Shown piece by piece: positions 1 to 10,593 of a DNA stretch of 64,000 bases. The stretch spans positions 10,001 to 74,000 of the forward strand of contig JAKSYS010000136.1 of the NCBI GenBank assembly GCA_022925895.1, written 5' to 3'. The DNA is from Fragilaria crotonensis. Its lineage: Eukaryota > Bacillariophyta > Fragilariophyceae > Fragilariales > Fragilariaceae. Numbering within the stretch: the stretch's first letter is position 1; each line of letters starts with the position of its first letter. A program made the position numbers and the translations under genes. A model generated the notes under the pieces. The model was not told where the DNA came from. It ran no database searches and saw nothing but the letters and a program-made list of their open reading frames with translations.

Positions 1-1026
1 TTTATGATAGAGTTCCAAATCAGTCTTCTCATGAGCCCGAGCGTCTTTGTCATACCACGTGGACTTCGGAATTAGCGGTGATGTTGAATCGATGCGGTGC
101 ACGATAACTTGTGGTATACTCATGAGAAAATGAGACCCGATGTTTTCGTCTGGGTACAGCAATTTCACATGACGTGTAAGAAAAGGATATGTCTCGACTT
201 CCCCCGGACCTCGAACGTATCGTTCATGTTTCACGCAGTAACACCGCACAGAAACGTTAATGAGCTGCTGCCGTCTCAATTCACCGATGCGAAGCATGAG
301 GTACGGTATGCCTTTCACTCTGCGTACCACGGCCTTGTCCGAGAATATGATGGTTCTGCTACGCTTCTGTCCCCGAGAAATGCGTTGGAAGAGGAGGCCA
401 ATGGCGATAGACTGAAAGGTAATGGAGCAACAAGATTGGAGCAACACCAGCAACAGAGGTGTCCAGCAATCACCGAAGTAATAATCAGAAACTCCGTACC
501 CTATGGTTGTCATGGTACTCAGCGAAAAGTATAGAGCCTCCATGTGATTGGTGATATCCATGCCACAGAAGGAATCTTTGGTTGTCCCATCAGGTGTGAC
601 CGTAATCTTGGCTCCAAGAATGGAAACTCCCAAATAAATGTAAGCAAAGAGAAATACAAGCGACGCGTACGACGTGAAAATAATAGCCATTAGTTGCAGC
701 GTGGGTCGATAGGCCAGCGTATGGAACCAATCGCCCCAAAACATACTCAGGACCCCCCTCACACCACGTGCCGGTCCGGTAAGTCGTGATATTTGACTTG
801 GTCGACGCAAGCGCGTCCCTTCCGCGAGTCTTCGGACACCCCAATGGCCACGAGATTGATGAAACGCAGCATCACGGTCCAACAGTCGAGAGCAGCGTAA
901 CTGTCGTGGCACCGAAGACTCTTCGTATGACGGTGGCTGAGACAACCTGTCATGGACTGGTTCCGATGAACCGGTTATCAACGGAGCATGCATGCTGGCA
1001 TCTCCTTCCTGGTGTAACGCTTCCAT
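1..1026 (-). CDS. Inward-rectifier (Kir-type) potassium channel, 3' end outside window
   Basis: An open frame of 342 codons begins at the ATG at 1026-1024 and runs off the left edge without a stop. An in-frame TGA lies just upstream (about 1032), so this ATG is a well-bounded start. The protein has a basic N-terminus of about 100 residues, then the Kir slide-helix signature (SMFWGDWFHTL), a first membrane helix (about 120-140), a pore loop with the K+ filter TTIGYG (GYG near residues 176-178), a second membrane helix, and the start of the cytoplasmic Kir beta-domain (RTIIFSDKAVV). It should conduct K+ across a membrane; which membrane is not shown. No intron is needed. It is clearly more like animal/bacterial Kir channels around the filter than the two other Kir-like genes at 29-33 kb. 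Confidence 0.9.
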   Translation of the reverse strand, partial: MEALHQEGDASMHAPLITGSSEPVHDRLSQPPSYEESSVPRQLRCSRLLDRDAAFHQSRGHWGVRRLAEGTRLRRPSQISRLTGPARGVRGVLSMFWGDWFHTLAYRPTLQLMAIIFTSYASLVFLFAYIYLGVSILGAKITVTPDGTTKDSFCGMDITNHMEALYFSLSTMTTIGYGVSDYYFGDCWTPLLLVLLQSCCSITFQSIAIGLLFQRISRGQKRSRTIIFSDKAVVRRVKGIPYLMLRIGELRRQQLINVSVRCYCVKHERYVRGPGEVETYPFLTRHVKLLYPDENIGSHFLMSIPQVIVHRIDSTSPLIPKSTWYDKDARAHEKTDLELYHK

Positions 1027-1474
1027 CACTCAAACTATTTCCTCAAATGAGAATCTTCTGAACAAGAGCGCAGGATTGATGATGTCAACGACGTTGTTCG
1101 TGGTTGAGTGTGCGGTGCTATGTTGATGACGATGGTGTGATGTGTGATGTCGTCCAATGCTCGTACCCTTGTACATCCAATCCCGCGTGCAATAGAGCCC
1201 ACTCGCATTCTTTGGATTGAGGTTCCGCAATTCTTGGGTACCTGGTAATAAAATCTTGTATAATCTACTGAGCCATAAGTCAAAGTTCCGGAACCCCGGT
1301 ACTAAACCTTTTACCTTCTACAGTACTCACTGTATGCATATGCCGAATGCCGAAGGACTTGACGGTTACCGAACGGGGCAGGACTTCGTAGTGAAACCGT
1401 CCTATACCGACCCTTTCGATTTGAAAGTCGGAGGTACTAATAACTCATGGAATGTGTGATTCACACTTCCTGAG
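1027..1474. other. Spacer between divergent Kir and MSH5 genes
   Basis: About 450 bases with no supported gene. It separates two divergently transcribed genes and so must hold both promoters. I see no clear TATA box or conserved operator. Short AT-rich and GGTACC-like stretches occur around 1240-1330. Confidence 0.5.
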
Positions 1475-4168
1475 ATGGGAACGATGACGAGCGCTGGTAC
1501 AGCAGCAATGAGAGCCATCAGCCAGGAGGATGCCCCTCACCCTCTTAGTCAGGAGAATGAGTTTGACGAACGTGACCGAGGAGCTCCGCAAGAGGCGACA
1601 ATGACAGTCGTTTCGGTCGTTGAGGAAGGATCCCAAATTGCCTTTGCGAGTTACGACGAGGCGAAGAATGTAATTGTACTAGAACAAAGCCATGCGAGTG
1701 GCTACGATACGGAGGAAATAATCGAACGATTTTATACAGCTGTGAGGCCCAACATGGTTCTGTTGAGCAACAAGACTGCATCCAATGTATCCTTGTTGCA
1801 CATATTGACTCGTCCCCCACCGCAAGGGGGTTCTTCCGACGACGAGGTAGACAGAGAGCATAAATCCCAGCAGCGCTATGATGCAAATGGAACTATGCAG
1901 GATTCGTCGATACCTTACAGAATTCTAAGGACTGGCGCCTTCGATGTAACGAGATGCAGAGACACTATACTGCAGAAGCTGAGGGTGGTTGACCTTTTGC
2001 GTTCACCGCCGAATCAGCGGCACGTCAACGATATCATCGACATACCGAGTGGACATTTTGAATCATCATCATACCACTCGATCGCTTCGGTTGTAGACTT
2101 TGATTCATTTGTTCTTGTCCGAGCTCTTGGCTCGCTGCTTTCTTTCCTCCAAAGCACACTCTTTCGTTTGGAGGAGGGAAACACTGTCACAGTCAACTCG
2201 ATCAATCAAGCGAACTCCTCCATGTTCATGCGTATCAGCTCCAGCACCCTCAGTGCTCTGCACATATTTTCCACGGAGCATCATCCATTACTTGCAAAAG
2301 GACAAGGCCATTCCAAAGAAGGGTTTAGCCTCTTCTCTTTGCTGGATCGTACAAAGAGCAAGGTTGGTCGACAGTGTTTAAGGGATTGGATGCTTAAGCC
2401 ACTTGTCGACCGTGAGGCCATCCAACAACGCCATGATGGAGTCGAGATGTTCTTGCGAAGCGACTTCCAAGCCTCAACAGGCGTACTGCTGACGCAACTC
2501 GAAAAGATTGGCGCCATCGATCGAATCATGTTGCGCATGTCGAAGTGTCAAACAACTGGAATGGACTTCGTCGTCCTTGCCCGATCCTTGTCATCGGCTC
2601 TGACCATCTGTCATACCTTGGAAACAGCGTTTGTACCGAAGTTGTCTTCACTACTGGAGAGCATCAGAGGTGATGAACATTCTTCCGAGTCGGTAGTAAG
2701 ATTCGAGCGTTACCTTCTGTTCTTGCAAGGGATCATGCAGAGGTGTAGCATACAAAGCCTTCGAGATGTGCGACAACGAATCTCAGAAATAATCGACGAA
2801 GACGCCACTCTGGAGGAAGCAGACTCCTTCGTTGTTGTGAAGCTTGGTTTCCATGAAGAACTTGATTGTGCGAAAGAAAAGTTCGATGCCTTGGATGTGA
2901 TTCTCGCTGACGCTGGGAAACAGGTCATCGCGCATTATCCTGGTATGAGGAATGTCTGTGCCGTCTTTCTTCATCAACTTGGATTCTTAGTATCCATCAA
3001 CAAAGGCGAACACAACTTCGACGATGCCACCAACACTTTCCCTGGAATGCCTCAAGAATTCAAATGTGTCTTCTCTAACACTAACGAAGCATTCTTCAAG
3101 AATGATTTGATGCACGAACTAGACCACACGATCGGCGACGTTCATGGTTTCATTCAGGACACAGAACGAATGATTGTTAGCGAATTAGAGGAGGATATTT
3201 TGGATCACGAAAGCCACCTTCGATCCACGTTCAACGCCATCGCCGAGCTGGACTGCATACTGTGCTTCACTGCTTGTGCAGATGATCTCAAGTTCACGAG
3301 ACCTACGATAGCGGATCCAAGGGAACGATGTATCATAATCAAAAATGGTCGACACCCCTTACAGGAAATTATCATCGAAGGCGAATATGTGTCAAACGAT
3401 ACAGCGATTGATTCACGCCATCGTGTCAATATCGTTACTGGACCCAACTTTAGTGGCAAAAGCTGCTACACCCGACAAGTCGGAGTGATTGTCTACATGG
3501 CCCACATTGGGTGTTTCATTCCTGCGGACCATGCGACAATTGCCATCACAGATCAAATCTTAGCCCGAATCAGCACTGTTGAAACCTGCGCCGTTCCGCA
3601 AAGCAGCTTTCAACTCGAGATGACACAGATGGGGAGCATCTTGAGAAAAGCCACTCCTTTCTCGTTAGTCCTCGTCGATGAGTTTGGAAAGGGAACAAGT
3701 CCTGCTTCTGGGATTGCTGTTTTGACAGCAGTACTCAAGCAGTTCGCCAAACTCAAGTGCAAAGTCATCTGCACGACACACTACCTGGAAGTCTTTTCGC
3801 TGAACCTCCTTCGCGACGGCGTTGCAGCCATGAAAGCATTCCAGATGGAAGTTCATTTACCAACAAGTGACGAGGACGATGCTAAACCTCTGTTCAAGAT
3901 TCAGCCAGGTGTTGCGACGTCCTCAGCAGGAATCAAATGCGCGGAGAAGGCCGGCGTGAACAAGCGAGTTTTGGCAAGAGCTGCTGAGATTGTTGGGGCA
4001 ATGCAGGACGGTACCCACCTTCGGCCGATTGAGGAGATATGCCGCCCATCGCTATCACTTTCGACTGATTCGAGGGAGGCCCTTGAAATTTTTCTGGGGG
4101 TCAAGGATTGGCAACAGGCGAGCAGCGAAACTATACGACGGCTAGCCCACCATTTAGCGCGAATGTGA
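1475..4168 (+). CDS. MSH5: MutS homologue MSH5 (meiotic)
   Basis: This 897-residue frame starts at ATG 1475 and is uninterrupted. It carries the MutS core, lever and clamp regions (HPLLAKG...KEGFSLFSLLDRTKSKVGRQCLRDWM at about 270-315), then the C-terminal ATPase. Walker A is GPNFSGKS at about residues 656-663 and Walker B is LVLVDEFGKGT at about 730-742. The spacing and the wording around 'LLDR', 'LDHTIGDVHG' and 'DEFGKGT' match MSH5 rather than MSH2/4/6. There is no N-terminal mismatch-recognition domain with the Phe-x-Glu motif, as expected for MSH5. In other eukaryotes MSH5 pairs with MSH4 to stabilise meiotic crossover intermediates; its presence here is consistent with a sexual cycle. 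The gene ends 7 bp from the convergent topoisomerase gene. Confidence 0.9.
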   Translation: MGTMTSAGTAAMRAISQEDAPHPLSQENEFDERDRGAPQEATMTVVSVVEEGSQIAFASYDEAKNVIVLEQSHASGYDTEEIIERFYTAVRPNMVLLSNKTASNVSLLHILTRPPPQGGSSDDEVDREHKSQQRYDANGTMQDSSIPYRILRTGAFDVTRCRDTILQKLRVVDLLRSPPNQRHVNDIIDIPSGHFESSSYHSIASVVDFDSFVLVRALGSLLSFLQSTLFRLEEGNTVTVNSINQANSSMFMRISSSTLSALHIFSTEHHPLLAKGQGHSKEGFSLFSLLDRTKSKVGRQCLRDWMLKPLVDREAIQQRHDGVEMFLRSDFQASTGVLLTQLEKIGAIDRIMLRMSKCQTTGMDFVVLARSLSSALTICHTLETAFVPKLSSLLESIRGDEHSSESVVRFERYLLFLQGIMQRCSIQSLRDVRQRISEIIDEDATLEEADSFVVVKLGFHEELDCAKEKFDALDVILADAGKQVIAHYPGMRNVCAVFLHQLGFLVSINKGEHNFDDATNTFPGMPQEFKCVFSNTNEAFFKNDLMHELDHTIGDVHGFIQDTERMIVSELEEDILDHESHLRSTFNAIAELDCILCFTACADDLKFTRPTIADPRERCIIIKNGRHPLQEIIIEGEYVSNDTAIDSRHRVNIVTGPNFSGKSCYTRQVGVIVYMAHIGCFIPADHATIAITDQILARISTVETCAVPQSSFQLEMTQMGSILRKATPFSLVLVDEFGKGTSPASGIAVLTAVLKQFAKLKCKVICTTHYLEVFSLNLLRDGVAAMKAFQMEVHLPTSDEDDAKPLFKIQPGVATSSAGIKCAEKAGVNKRVLARAAEIVGAMQDGTHLRPIEEICRPSLSLSTDSREALEIFLGVKDWQQASSETIRRLAHHLARM

Positions 4169-4175
4169 TCAAAGG

Positions 4176-7100
4176 CTATTTCAGGTGCGCTTCAAGACGA
4201 TCGAGATCCCGTCTCCACAGATCTTCGGGTGAAGTGTTGGTCAATCGAGTAAGTTCGAGCTCGGTCTTCTCAGTATCATGGTGCAGGGCAGTGATCTTTT
4301 CGGAATTGAGAGACGAAAGGGGCATGTTCAATAGGTAATCAAATTGGCATTTGTGAGCCTCGTCGCCGTCAACGACGGACTCGTCATCAAGCACAGTATT
4401 CCTTTTTTTGTACAATGCATTATCCTGTCGTATAGATGTCAACCTCCTGCTGTCATCAAATCCAAGCTCAACCAATCGACTTATAGTCTGCTCTCTCGTC
4501 TGTATTTGCCTGGCCAGGTTGATTTGACCATCAGCAACAGCCTGGATGAAGCGACTCTTGTTCTTCATCACAGCCGCATTGTACTGCATCTCACTTTGAA
4601 GAACTGATTTGCGGTCGATGTAAAGGGCGTAGCGAGTCGGAAAGAATTCATCTGCAATTTTCTCGGCTGATTCAAATCTGACAATCCTATTGGTGGTGTC
4701 GTATGCATTCATGTTGCTTGTTGGAAGACTCGAAACAAGCCTGAAACTGGTCTCTAGGTTCGGCTTCTGCAATTTCTGCATCTGACTTGCGTTGACTGAA
4801 ACAGTGAAGGAAACCGTAGTTGTCGTATGGTCCTCGATGAAGGATAGGATCTCATCTTTTTCTTGCATCTTCAGCAAGTCCGCTTTGTAGTTGTTGGTCC
4901 ATCGTCCAAGTGGTAGCTCGCTGATTCGAATGCTTTTTTCATTTATCATCTCGATTTTGCCAATGCAACTGAACCCCACACCATCCTCTCGGTTCACGAT
5001 ATCGCCTGTGAAGCCTTTGGCCCACGGTCGAATTGACGGAAGGGTCTCGTCTTTATCAAGTTTGCCTCGAATATATGCAATTATATCCAGTGGATTATGA
5101 GGCGGGATAAAGGTACTCCAGCCAGTGCCTATTCCAGCACTTCCATTTACCAGTAGGAGCGGGATTGTTGGACAGTAGTAGACGGGTTCAATGGTTTGAC
5201 CATCATCTGCGCGATAATCAAGGAGCACGTCGTCGTCCTCAGGAAACAACAATCGCGCGAAAGGAGTCAAATGAGTAAAAATGTATCGCGGCGAAGCAGC
5301 ATCTTTTCCTCCCGCCAGTCGAGTTCCGAATTGACCCTGCGGAGCAAGGAGATTGATATTGTTGGAACCCACAAAGTCTTGCGCCATACCAATAATTGTT
5401 GCCTGAAGCGAAGCTTCGCCGTGATGGTACGCAGTGTGTTCCGCGCAATACCCAGTGAGCTGTGCAACCTTGACCTCGGCCTTCAGTTTCCGTTTGAAAC
5501 ACGCGTATAGCACTTTGCGCTGCGAGGGCTTCAGTCCGTCGACTACGCTGGGCAAACTTCGAATGTTGTCAGCATTGGAATAATGAATTAACTCTTTGTT
5601 GATGAAATTCTCAAAGGAAACATCATTGCCATGTTCTGGATCTGGAACGACCATACTTTCTTCTTCGTAGTTCTCAAGTATCCATTCGCGTCTGTCGGCC
5701 GCGCGATCCCCGTCGAAGACCATGTCCAGCAAATCACCGTCAGCATCGGAGTTCCAGCGGAATGGGCGGACATGGTCGTTGAACTTCGCGAAGTATGCCT
5801 TCGCCTCAGCTGGCGTGGACGTGCCGAGACCCTTATAGTATTTGAGAGACCACTGCTTCAAATCGTCCGCGTTGTCGAACGCCGATCGCCACTCATTGTA
5901 TTCCGCAACGGAGTAAAAGGAAATAACCTCCTTTTTGGCGCCTTTGGAAGTTGCCTTAAGAAGGGGTGTGACAAACGAAGACAAGAAAGGCAGCCGATCA
6001 GGTTGATCCACTGGTGGCTTAAGGAGTTCGGGCCAAAAGTGTCGGAAAAGATTAATAATCAATCCCTTGATATGGGACCCGTCGTTGTCTTGATCGGTCA
6101 TAAGCATTATATGCCCATAGCGAAGCTTGTCACGATCCTTTGCAGTTAGGTATTTCGAATTGTGAGCGAGGCCGATAATTGAGCAAAGCGCCTTGAGTTC
6201 TGCATTTGTAGTCAGGGCACTGATCTTAGCTTTTCGCACATTCAGAAACTTCCCTCTTAAAGGAAAAACGCCAAATTTCTCGCGCCCGATAACTTCGAGT
6301 CCAGCCACAGCTAGAGCCTTGGCAGAATCACCCTCCGTTAGAATCAGCGTACACTCTGACGACTTTTTGCTGCCCGCCCACCGTGCATCTTCAAGTTTAG
6401 GCAAATTCACTTGAGTCGGCCCCTTTCTTTTTGTCGTCAAACGTCCCAGTGCCTTGGACAAACTTTCTTGCTGTCGACCTCGTGCCGTCGTGACTACTGC
6501 TTCGACTATCCCCGGTCCCCCAGCTTCTTGCGAGACAAGGAGCTTATCCAGAAAGGATTGGCTAAAATTACATGTGCTCCCCCAACTTTTGGGACTGGAA
6601 GTCAATGATTCTTTCATTTGCGAATCGAAACTTGGATTCTCAATCAAGGCGTTACAGCTTACAAAAAGCTGACGGCGAACCCACATTGGGGAGACTTCCC
6701 CCGCCAACTCTGGATATTGCTTGGCAATGTGCTCAACGATGGCCTGGGACACTTGTTGCACAATCAGGTCTATGTGCGTTCCTTTTAGCACTGCAATGCC
6801 ATTGATGAAAGAGACGCTGTCGAACGCACCGTTTTCTGACAAGCCAATGGCGACCTCCCATCGGTCGTTCACACGATGATAGCACAGAGGAGGCGCCGAG
6901 GGGGCTCGGTACAGATTTGAGTATGCCTCGAAGGAAGGGACGGTGACGACTTGGCCGTTGAGGGTCACTTCCAGTTGTCCAGCTGCACAACCAGCGATAT
7001 CGACCACGCGCCTACACATTGTCAAGTAATCCAGGTCCTCCATGCCGCGTGCCTCTGGACAACCGGTCAAGATTGGGATATCTGGAACAAACGTGATTTT

Positions 7101-7892
7101 AGTGTAATCCGCGTCAGAAGTTTCCGTGATGACTGCCTCCTCCATCGTTCCCATGTTATCATGCCATGTTTGTTGGTATCGGAGACCCCGTGATGAGTCC
7201 ACTGTTTCGACAGTGAACCTCTTTGAAAAGATGTTGGTGAGCTTTGCACCGTAGCCATGGCGACCCCCTGTGACTCGTTTTTCATCGTCGTCGAAGTTGC
7301 TGCCGGTAAGCAAGTTTCCAAATAGCAATTCAGGAAGATAGAGCTTCTCAGTTTCATGAAATTCAATGGGTATACCTTTGCCATCATTGAATACAGATAT
7401 CACGGGATCGTGAACGCTTGAGCCAGGATGGATGGTGACATCAATCCTGGAGCTCGAATCGGGATTACGAATCCGATTGTCCGAAGCATTGACCAAGATT
7501 TCGTCAAAAACTTTCATCAAGGCAGGAGCCAGAGCGTGCTCTCGGCGGACTATTCGAAGGTTAGTGGAATTGGCTTTTGTATCGCCAATTGGAGGTGGTA
7601 GTGCTGATTCGAGCACCCAGCACTGGATGGGCGAACGACGTTCGACTTGACCAACGTACATTCCTGGTCGCAACAGGATATGTCCCACTTGTGTCATGCG
7701 AGTGTACACATCTTTGATGGCTCGTTCCCCTGACCCCATGTCTACTGGCAAGGCAGAGAATCGCCTTTTCGATCGAGTTGTCATTCCATTCGATAAGTTT
7801 CCCAGAGTTTGCAGGCGCCTTGAGGGCATCGAGATTGTGCCTCGTAGAATCACATTCCTGGTCAATGGTCGTCGAACTATTCTCCCTAACAT
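4176..7892 (-). CDS. TOP2: Type IIA DNA topoisomerase, probably organelle-targeted
   Basis: A 1238-residue intronless frame with an ATG start at 7892. The GHKL ATPase shows NGKGIPI-type (NDGKGIPI) and K-loop GRHGYGAKL motifs near residues 160-215; the TOPRIM domain has EGDSAKAL (about 517), PLRGKFLNVR and DQDNDGSHIKGL (about 597); the cleavage domain has AASPRYIF with the catalytic tyrosine at about residue 870. This is the single-chain eukaryotic TOP2 plan that passes one duplex through another. Two features are unusual. The first 55 residues are Arg-rich with almost no acidic residues (MLGRIVRRPLTRNVILRG...), like a mitochondrial or other organelle presequence, and the protein stops soon after the core, lacking the long acidic C-terminal tail of nuclear TOP2. 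I infer an organelle enzyme; a nuclear paralogue would be expected elsewhere. Confidence 0.9.
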   Translation of the reverse strand: MLGRIVRRPLTRNVILRGTISMPSRRLQTLGNLSNGMTTRSKRRFSALPVDMGSGERAIKDVYTRMTQVGHILLRPGMYVGQVERRSPIQCWVLESALPPPIGDTKANSTNLRIVRREHALAPALMKVFDEILVNASDNRIRNPDSSSRIDVTIHPGSSVHDPVISVFNDGKGIPIEFHETEKLYLPELLFGNLLTGSNFDDDEKRVTGGRHGYGAKLTNIFSKRFTVETVDSSRGLRYQQTWHDNMGTMEEAVITETSDADYTKITFVPDIPILTGCPEARGMEDLDYLTMCRRVVDIAGCAAGQLEVTLNGQVVTVPSFEAYSNLYRAPSAPPLCYHRVNDRWEVAIGLSENGAFDSVSFINGIAVLKGTHIDLIVQQVSQAIVEHIAKQYPELAGEVSPMWVRRQLFVSCNALIENPSFDSQMKESLTSSPKSWGSTCNFSQSFLDKLLVSQEAGGPGIVEAVVTTARGRQQESLSKALGRLTTKRKGPTQVNLPKLEDARWAGSKKSSECTLILTEGDSAKALAVAGLEVIGREKFGVFPLRGKFLNVRKAKISALTTNAELKALCSIIGLAHNSKYLTAKDRDKLRYGHIMLMTDQDNDGSHIKGLIINLFRHFWPELLKPPVDQPDRLPFLSSFVTPLLKATSKGAKKEVISFYSVAEYNEWRSAFDNADDLKQWSLKYYKGLGTSTPAEAKAYFAKFNDHVRPFRWNSDADGDLLDMVFDGDRAADRREWILENYEEESMVVPDPEHGNDVSFENFINKELIHYSNADNIRSLPSVVDGLKPSQRKVLYACFKRKLKAEVKVAQLTGYCAEHTAYHHGEASLQATIIGMAQDFVGSNNINLLAPQGQFGTRLAGGKDAASPRYIFTHLTPFARLLFPEDDDVLLDYRADDGQTIEPVYYCPTIPLLLVNGSAGIGTGWSTFIPPHNPLDIIAYIRGKLDKDETLPSIRPWAKGFTGDIVNREDGVGFSCIGKIEMINEKSIRISELPLGRWTNNYKADLLKMQEKDEILSFIEDHTTTTVSFTVSVNASQMQKLQKPNLETSFRLVSSLPTSNMNAYDTTNRIVRFESAEKIADEFFPTRYALYIDRKSVLQSEMQYNAAVMKNKSRFIQAVADGQINLARQIQTREQTISRLVELGFDDSRRLTSIRQDNALYKKRNTVLDDESVVDGDEAHKCQFDYLLNMPLSSLNSEKITALHHDTEKTELELTRLTNTSPEDLWRRDLDRLEAHLK

Positions 7893-8454
7893 CGCAAAGA
7901 TCTAATGGTTCAGTGTGAGCATTCAATTTGGTAGGTATGCAACGAAGTCAAAGGCAGAGATAACTCAGCAAAAATCGGAAAATTTTGTCTTCGTTTTATG
8001 GCGCATGGAGTGTATACTAAAATAACTGGAGCACCGAAAGTGCTTTGATAATGACGCAACTGTACGGCGTATGGCTGATATCCTTGCGAATGTTGTCGTC
8101 AGACTGCCAGACGTGGCATCAACCATTTGTACTCTGCTCGAGGAAGGTCCGTCAAGCGATGGATTTAGCTATCTTCGCTCCGAAACGGGAGCACGGAAGA
8201 CTTCAGACTGCAGCCAATGCCTACTACTCCGAGTATGTGCTATATATGCTACGCCATTATGCCATATGCGGCCTACGACTGAAATCTCCTACAAGGACTG
8301 GTACTGCTTGCAGAGACGGGTATGATACTGTTGTAGAGCATATCTTTGTAGGCAGTGTATGCATTGCAGATCTAACTCACGATCTCTTGGGAGGCATTTC
8401 ATTGCCACAAACCGAGAGTTGAAGAGTTGAAGCTTCAAGACACCTTTGAGTGCA
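7893..8454. other. Divergent promoter spacer between TOP2 and M13 peptidase
   Basis: About 560 bases between the two start codons. Two overlapping open frames (8045-8422 and 8071-8325) occur in it, but neither resembles a protein I recognise and both end before the downstream start, so I treat the stretch as promoter and 5' UTR. Confidence 0.4.
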
Positions 8455-10545
8455 ATGGCAACAACTACCGCAGAGGTCAAATGTCCATGCTGCAATAATC
8501 CCTGGGCTGCTGCCACTGGCGATTTCTTTGCCAAGCTGTGTCAAGAATGCGACGCAAAGCCGGAGGAAGGAGTTGGCTTGTCCAGATCCAACATGGATTT
8601 TAGCGTCTCTCCAGCTGAAAACTTTTACCAGTACGCAAATGGCCAGTGGATGAAGGATAATCCAATTCCTACGGGCTACCCTTCCTGGAATACCTTCCTC
8701 AGTCTTCATGTCAAGTCTCAAGAGAATTTACGAGAGTTATTGCAAGCCCTAGAATCCAAATCAGAAATGACGGCTGATGAAACCAAGGTCGCTGCGTTCT
8801 ACGCGGCTGCGATGGACGAGGAGGCCATCGAAGCTGCTGGTACAGCTCCCATCAAACCGCTTCTTGATGCCATCGATGCTATTGTAGAAGCGTACCGAGC
8901 CAAAGATATAGTCGCTTATGCAAGACAGTTGGGTGAGATTAATGCTAATTATGGCATCAGTCCATTCTTTAGCATCGGAGCCTCGCCCGACAATACCAAT
9001 TCGGATCATTGCCTGTGTCAAATCGCCCAAGGCGGTATTGGTTTGCCAGATCGCGACTACTACTTTGATGAGGATAAGGAAGATAAGCGTGTTGCCTACA
9101 AAACGCATGTCGCAAAGATGCTCTCCATGTTGAACGACAGCGAAGCTGAGGACATGAGTGACGCTGCGGAGGCAATCTACTCTGAAATCGAAATTAAGCT
9201 TGCTGAAAAGCATATGACCAAGACAGAAAATCGTGATCCGGAAGCGACCTATAACAAGATGTCGCTGGAAGACTTGACCACCAAGTGCGGTGGTGGTTTG
9301 TTTGATTTCGCAGCATACGTGGCTGGATGCACAGGGCTGGATGACATTGGTGACCTCAACGTGCGCCATACTGCAGCTCTTCAGCGCGTGGCGGAGATTG
9401 CGACCACTGTTGACGAGCAGGTCTTGCGAAACTATCTTCGATGGTCCGCCGTCCGTTCCTGTGCTCCGTACATGGCCAAGGCGTTCGTCGATGAGAACTT
9501 CGACTTTTACGAGAAGACGTTGACAGGCACGCAGGAAATCAAGCCACGCTGGAAACGTGCAATGGCCTTTACAGAGTCAGCTTTGGGCGAAGCTCTTGGT
9601 CAAATGTATTGCGCCGCCTATTTTGACGAGGAGTGCAAGGAGCGGGCAGTAACTATCGTTGAGAATGTCCGCCGGGCCCTCCAGGAGCGTTTGAAGGAAG
9701 TCGAGTGGATTACATCGGAAGTGACTCGTGAGAATGCCATGAAGAAAATGAATCGATTCAAAGTGAAGATTGGCTATCCTGACAAGTGGATTGACTATAC
9801 TCCACTTGAAGTTTCTGGTGACTTTCTAAACATGGTCTTCAAATCTCGCGCATTTGAGCACTCTCGAGAAGTCAAGGAGATGAATCAGCCCACCAACCGC
9901 GACAAGTGGTTCATGACTCCGCAGACAGTCAACGCTTATTACCATCCATCTTTGAATGAAATTGTCTTTCCGGCTGCCATTCTTCAGCATCCTTTCTTCA
10001 ACCGCGACGCAGATGACGCAGTTAACTATGGTGCTATGGGAGCTGTTGTCGGACACGAAATGACGCATGGATTTGACGACAAGGGTCGCAAATTCAATTC
10101 TGATGGAAACATGATTGATTGGTGGACTGAAGAAGATGCGACAGAGTATATGAAACGTGTGGAAGTGATGGTGAACCAAGCCAATGACTTTAAGGTGCAT
10201 GAACAGGCTGTTCAGGGGAAACTTACGTGCGGAGAGAATATTGCAGACAGCGGAGGTATCTTGCTGGCCTATCGTGCATTGAAGAGTGTCGAAGGCTTCG
10301 AGTCTTTGCCCGTCATCGATGGCTTTACTCCCACCCAGCGCTTTTTCCTGTCCTGGGCGCAAGCATGGAGGCAGAACATCACTAAGGAGAGGTCACTTCA
10401 GCTCTTGACATTGGATCCCCATGGTCCGAACGAAATGAGGTGCAACCTTCCGTTGTCCAACATCGCTGAGTTTCACATGGCGTTTGACATTCCTGAAGGT
10501 ACCCCTATGTACAAACCTGTTGAATCCCGGGTTGACATTTGGTAG
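8455..10545 (+). CDS. M13-family zinc metallopeptidase (neprilysin/PepO-like)
   Basis: The frame opens at 8446 with TTG, but the first ATG is at 8455, giving 696 residues. The zinc site HEMTH lies at about residues 534-538, followed by the third-ligand motif GENIADSGG (about 592-600); the upstream substrate-binding NAYYHPSLNEIVFPAAIL block and a PxD/FDIPEGTPMYKP C-terminus complete the M13 pattern. M13 enzymes cut short peptides. Unlike animal neprilysins there is no N-terminal transmembrane anchor; instead the first 35 residues carry two Cys pairs (CPCC and CQEC) that could bind a metal. The usual C-terminal CxxW is changed to RVDIW. A cytosolic enzyme is likely, but location is an inference. 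Confidence 0.92.
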   Translation: MATTTAEVKCPCCNNPWAAATGDFFAKLCQECDAKPEEGVGLSRSNMDFSVSPAENFYQYANGQWMKDNPIPTGYPSWNTFLSLHVKSQENLRELLQALESKSEMTADETKVAAFYAAAMDEEAIEAAGTAPIKPLLDAIDAIVEAYRAKDIVAYARQLGEINANYGISPFFSIGASPDNTNSDHCLCQIAQGGIGLPDRDYYFDEDKEDKRVAYKTHVAKMLSMLNDSEAEDMSDAAEAIYSEIEIKLAEKHMTKTENRDPEATYNKMSLEDLTTKCGGGLFDFAAYVAGCTGLDDIGDLNVRHTAALQRVAEIATTVDEQVLRNYLRWSAVRSCAPYMAKAFVDENFDFYEKTLTGTQEIKPRWKRAMAFTESALGEALGQMYCAAYFDEECKERAVTIVENVRRALQERLKEVEWITSEVTRENAMKKMNRFKVKIGYPDKWIDYTPLEVSGDFLNMVFKSRAFEHSREVKEMNQPTNRDKWFMTPQTVNAYYHPSLNEIVFPAAILQHPFFNRDADDAVNYGAMGAVVGHEMTHGFDDKGRKFNSDGNMIDWWTEEDATEYMKRVEVMVNQANDFKVHEQAVQGKLTCGENIADSGGILLAYRALKSVEGFESLPVIDGFTPTQRFFLSWAQAWRQNITKERSLQLLTLDPHGPNEMRCNLPLSNIAEFHMAFDIPEGTPMYKPVESRVDIW

Positions 10546-10593
10546 AAAAGGTTCACACTTTTGAAATATACACGTTCTCTCGAAAGTATTGTT

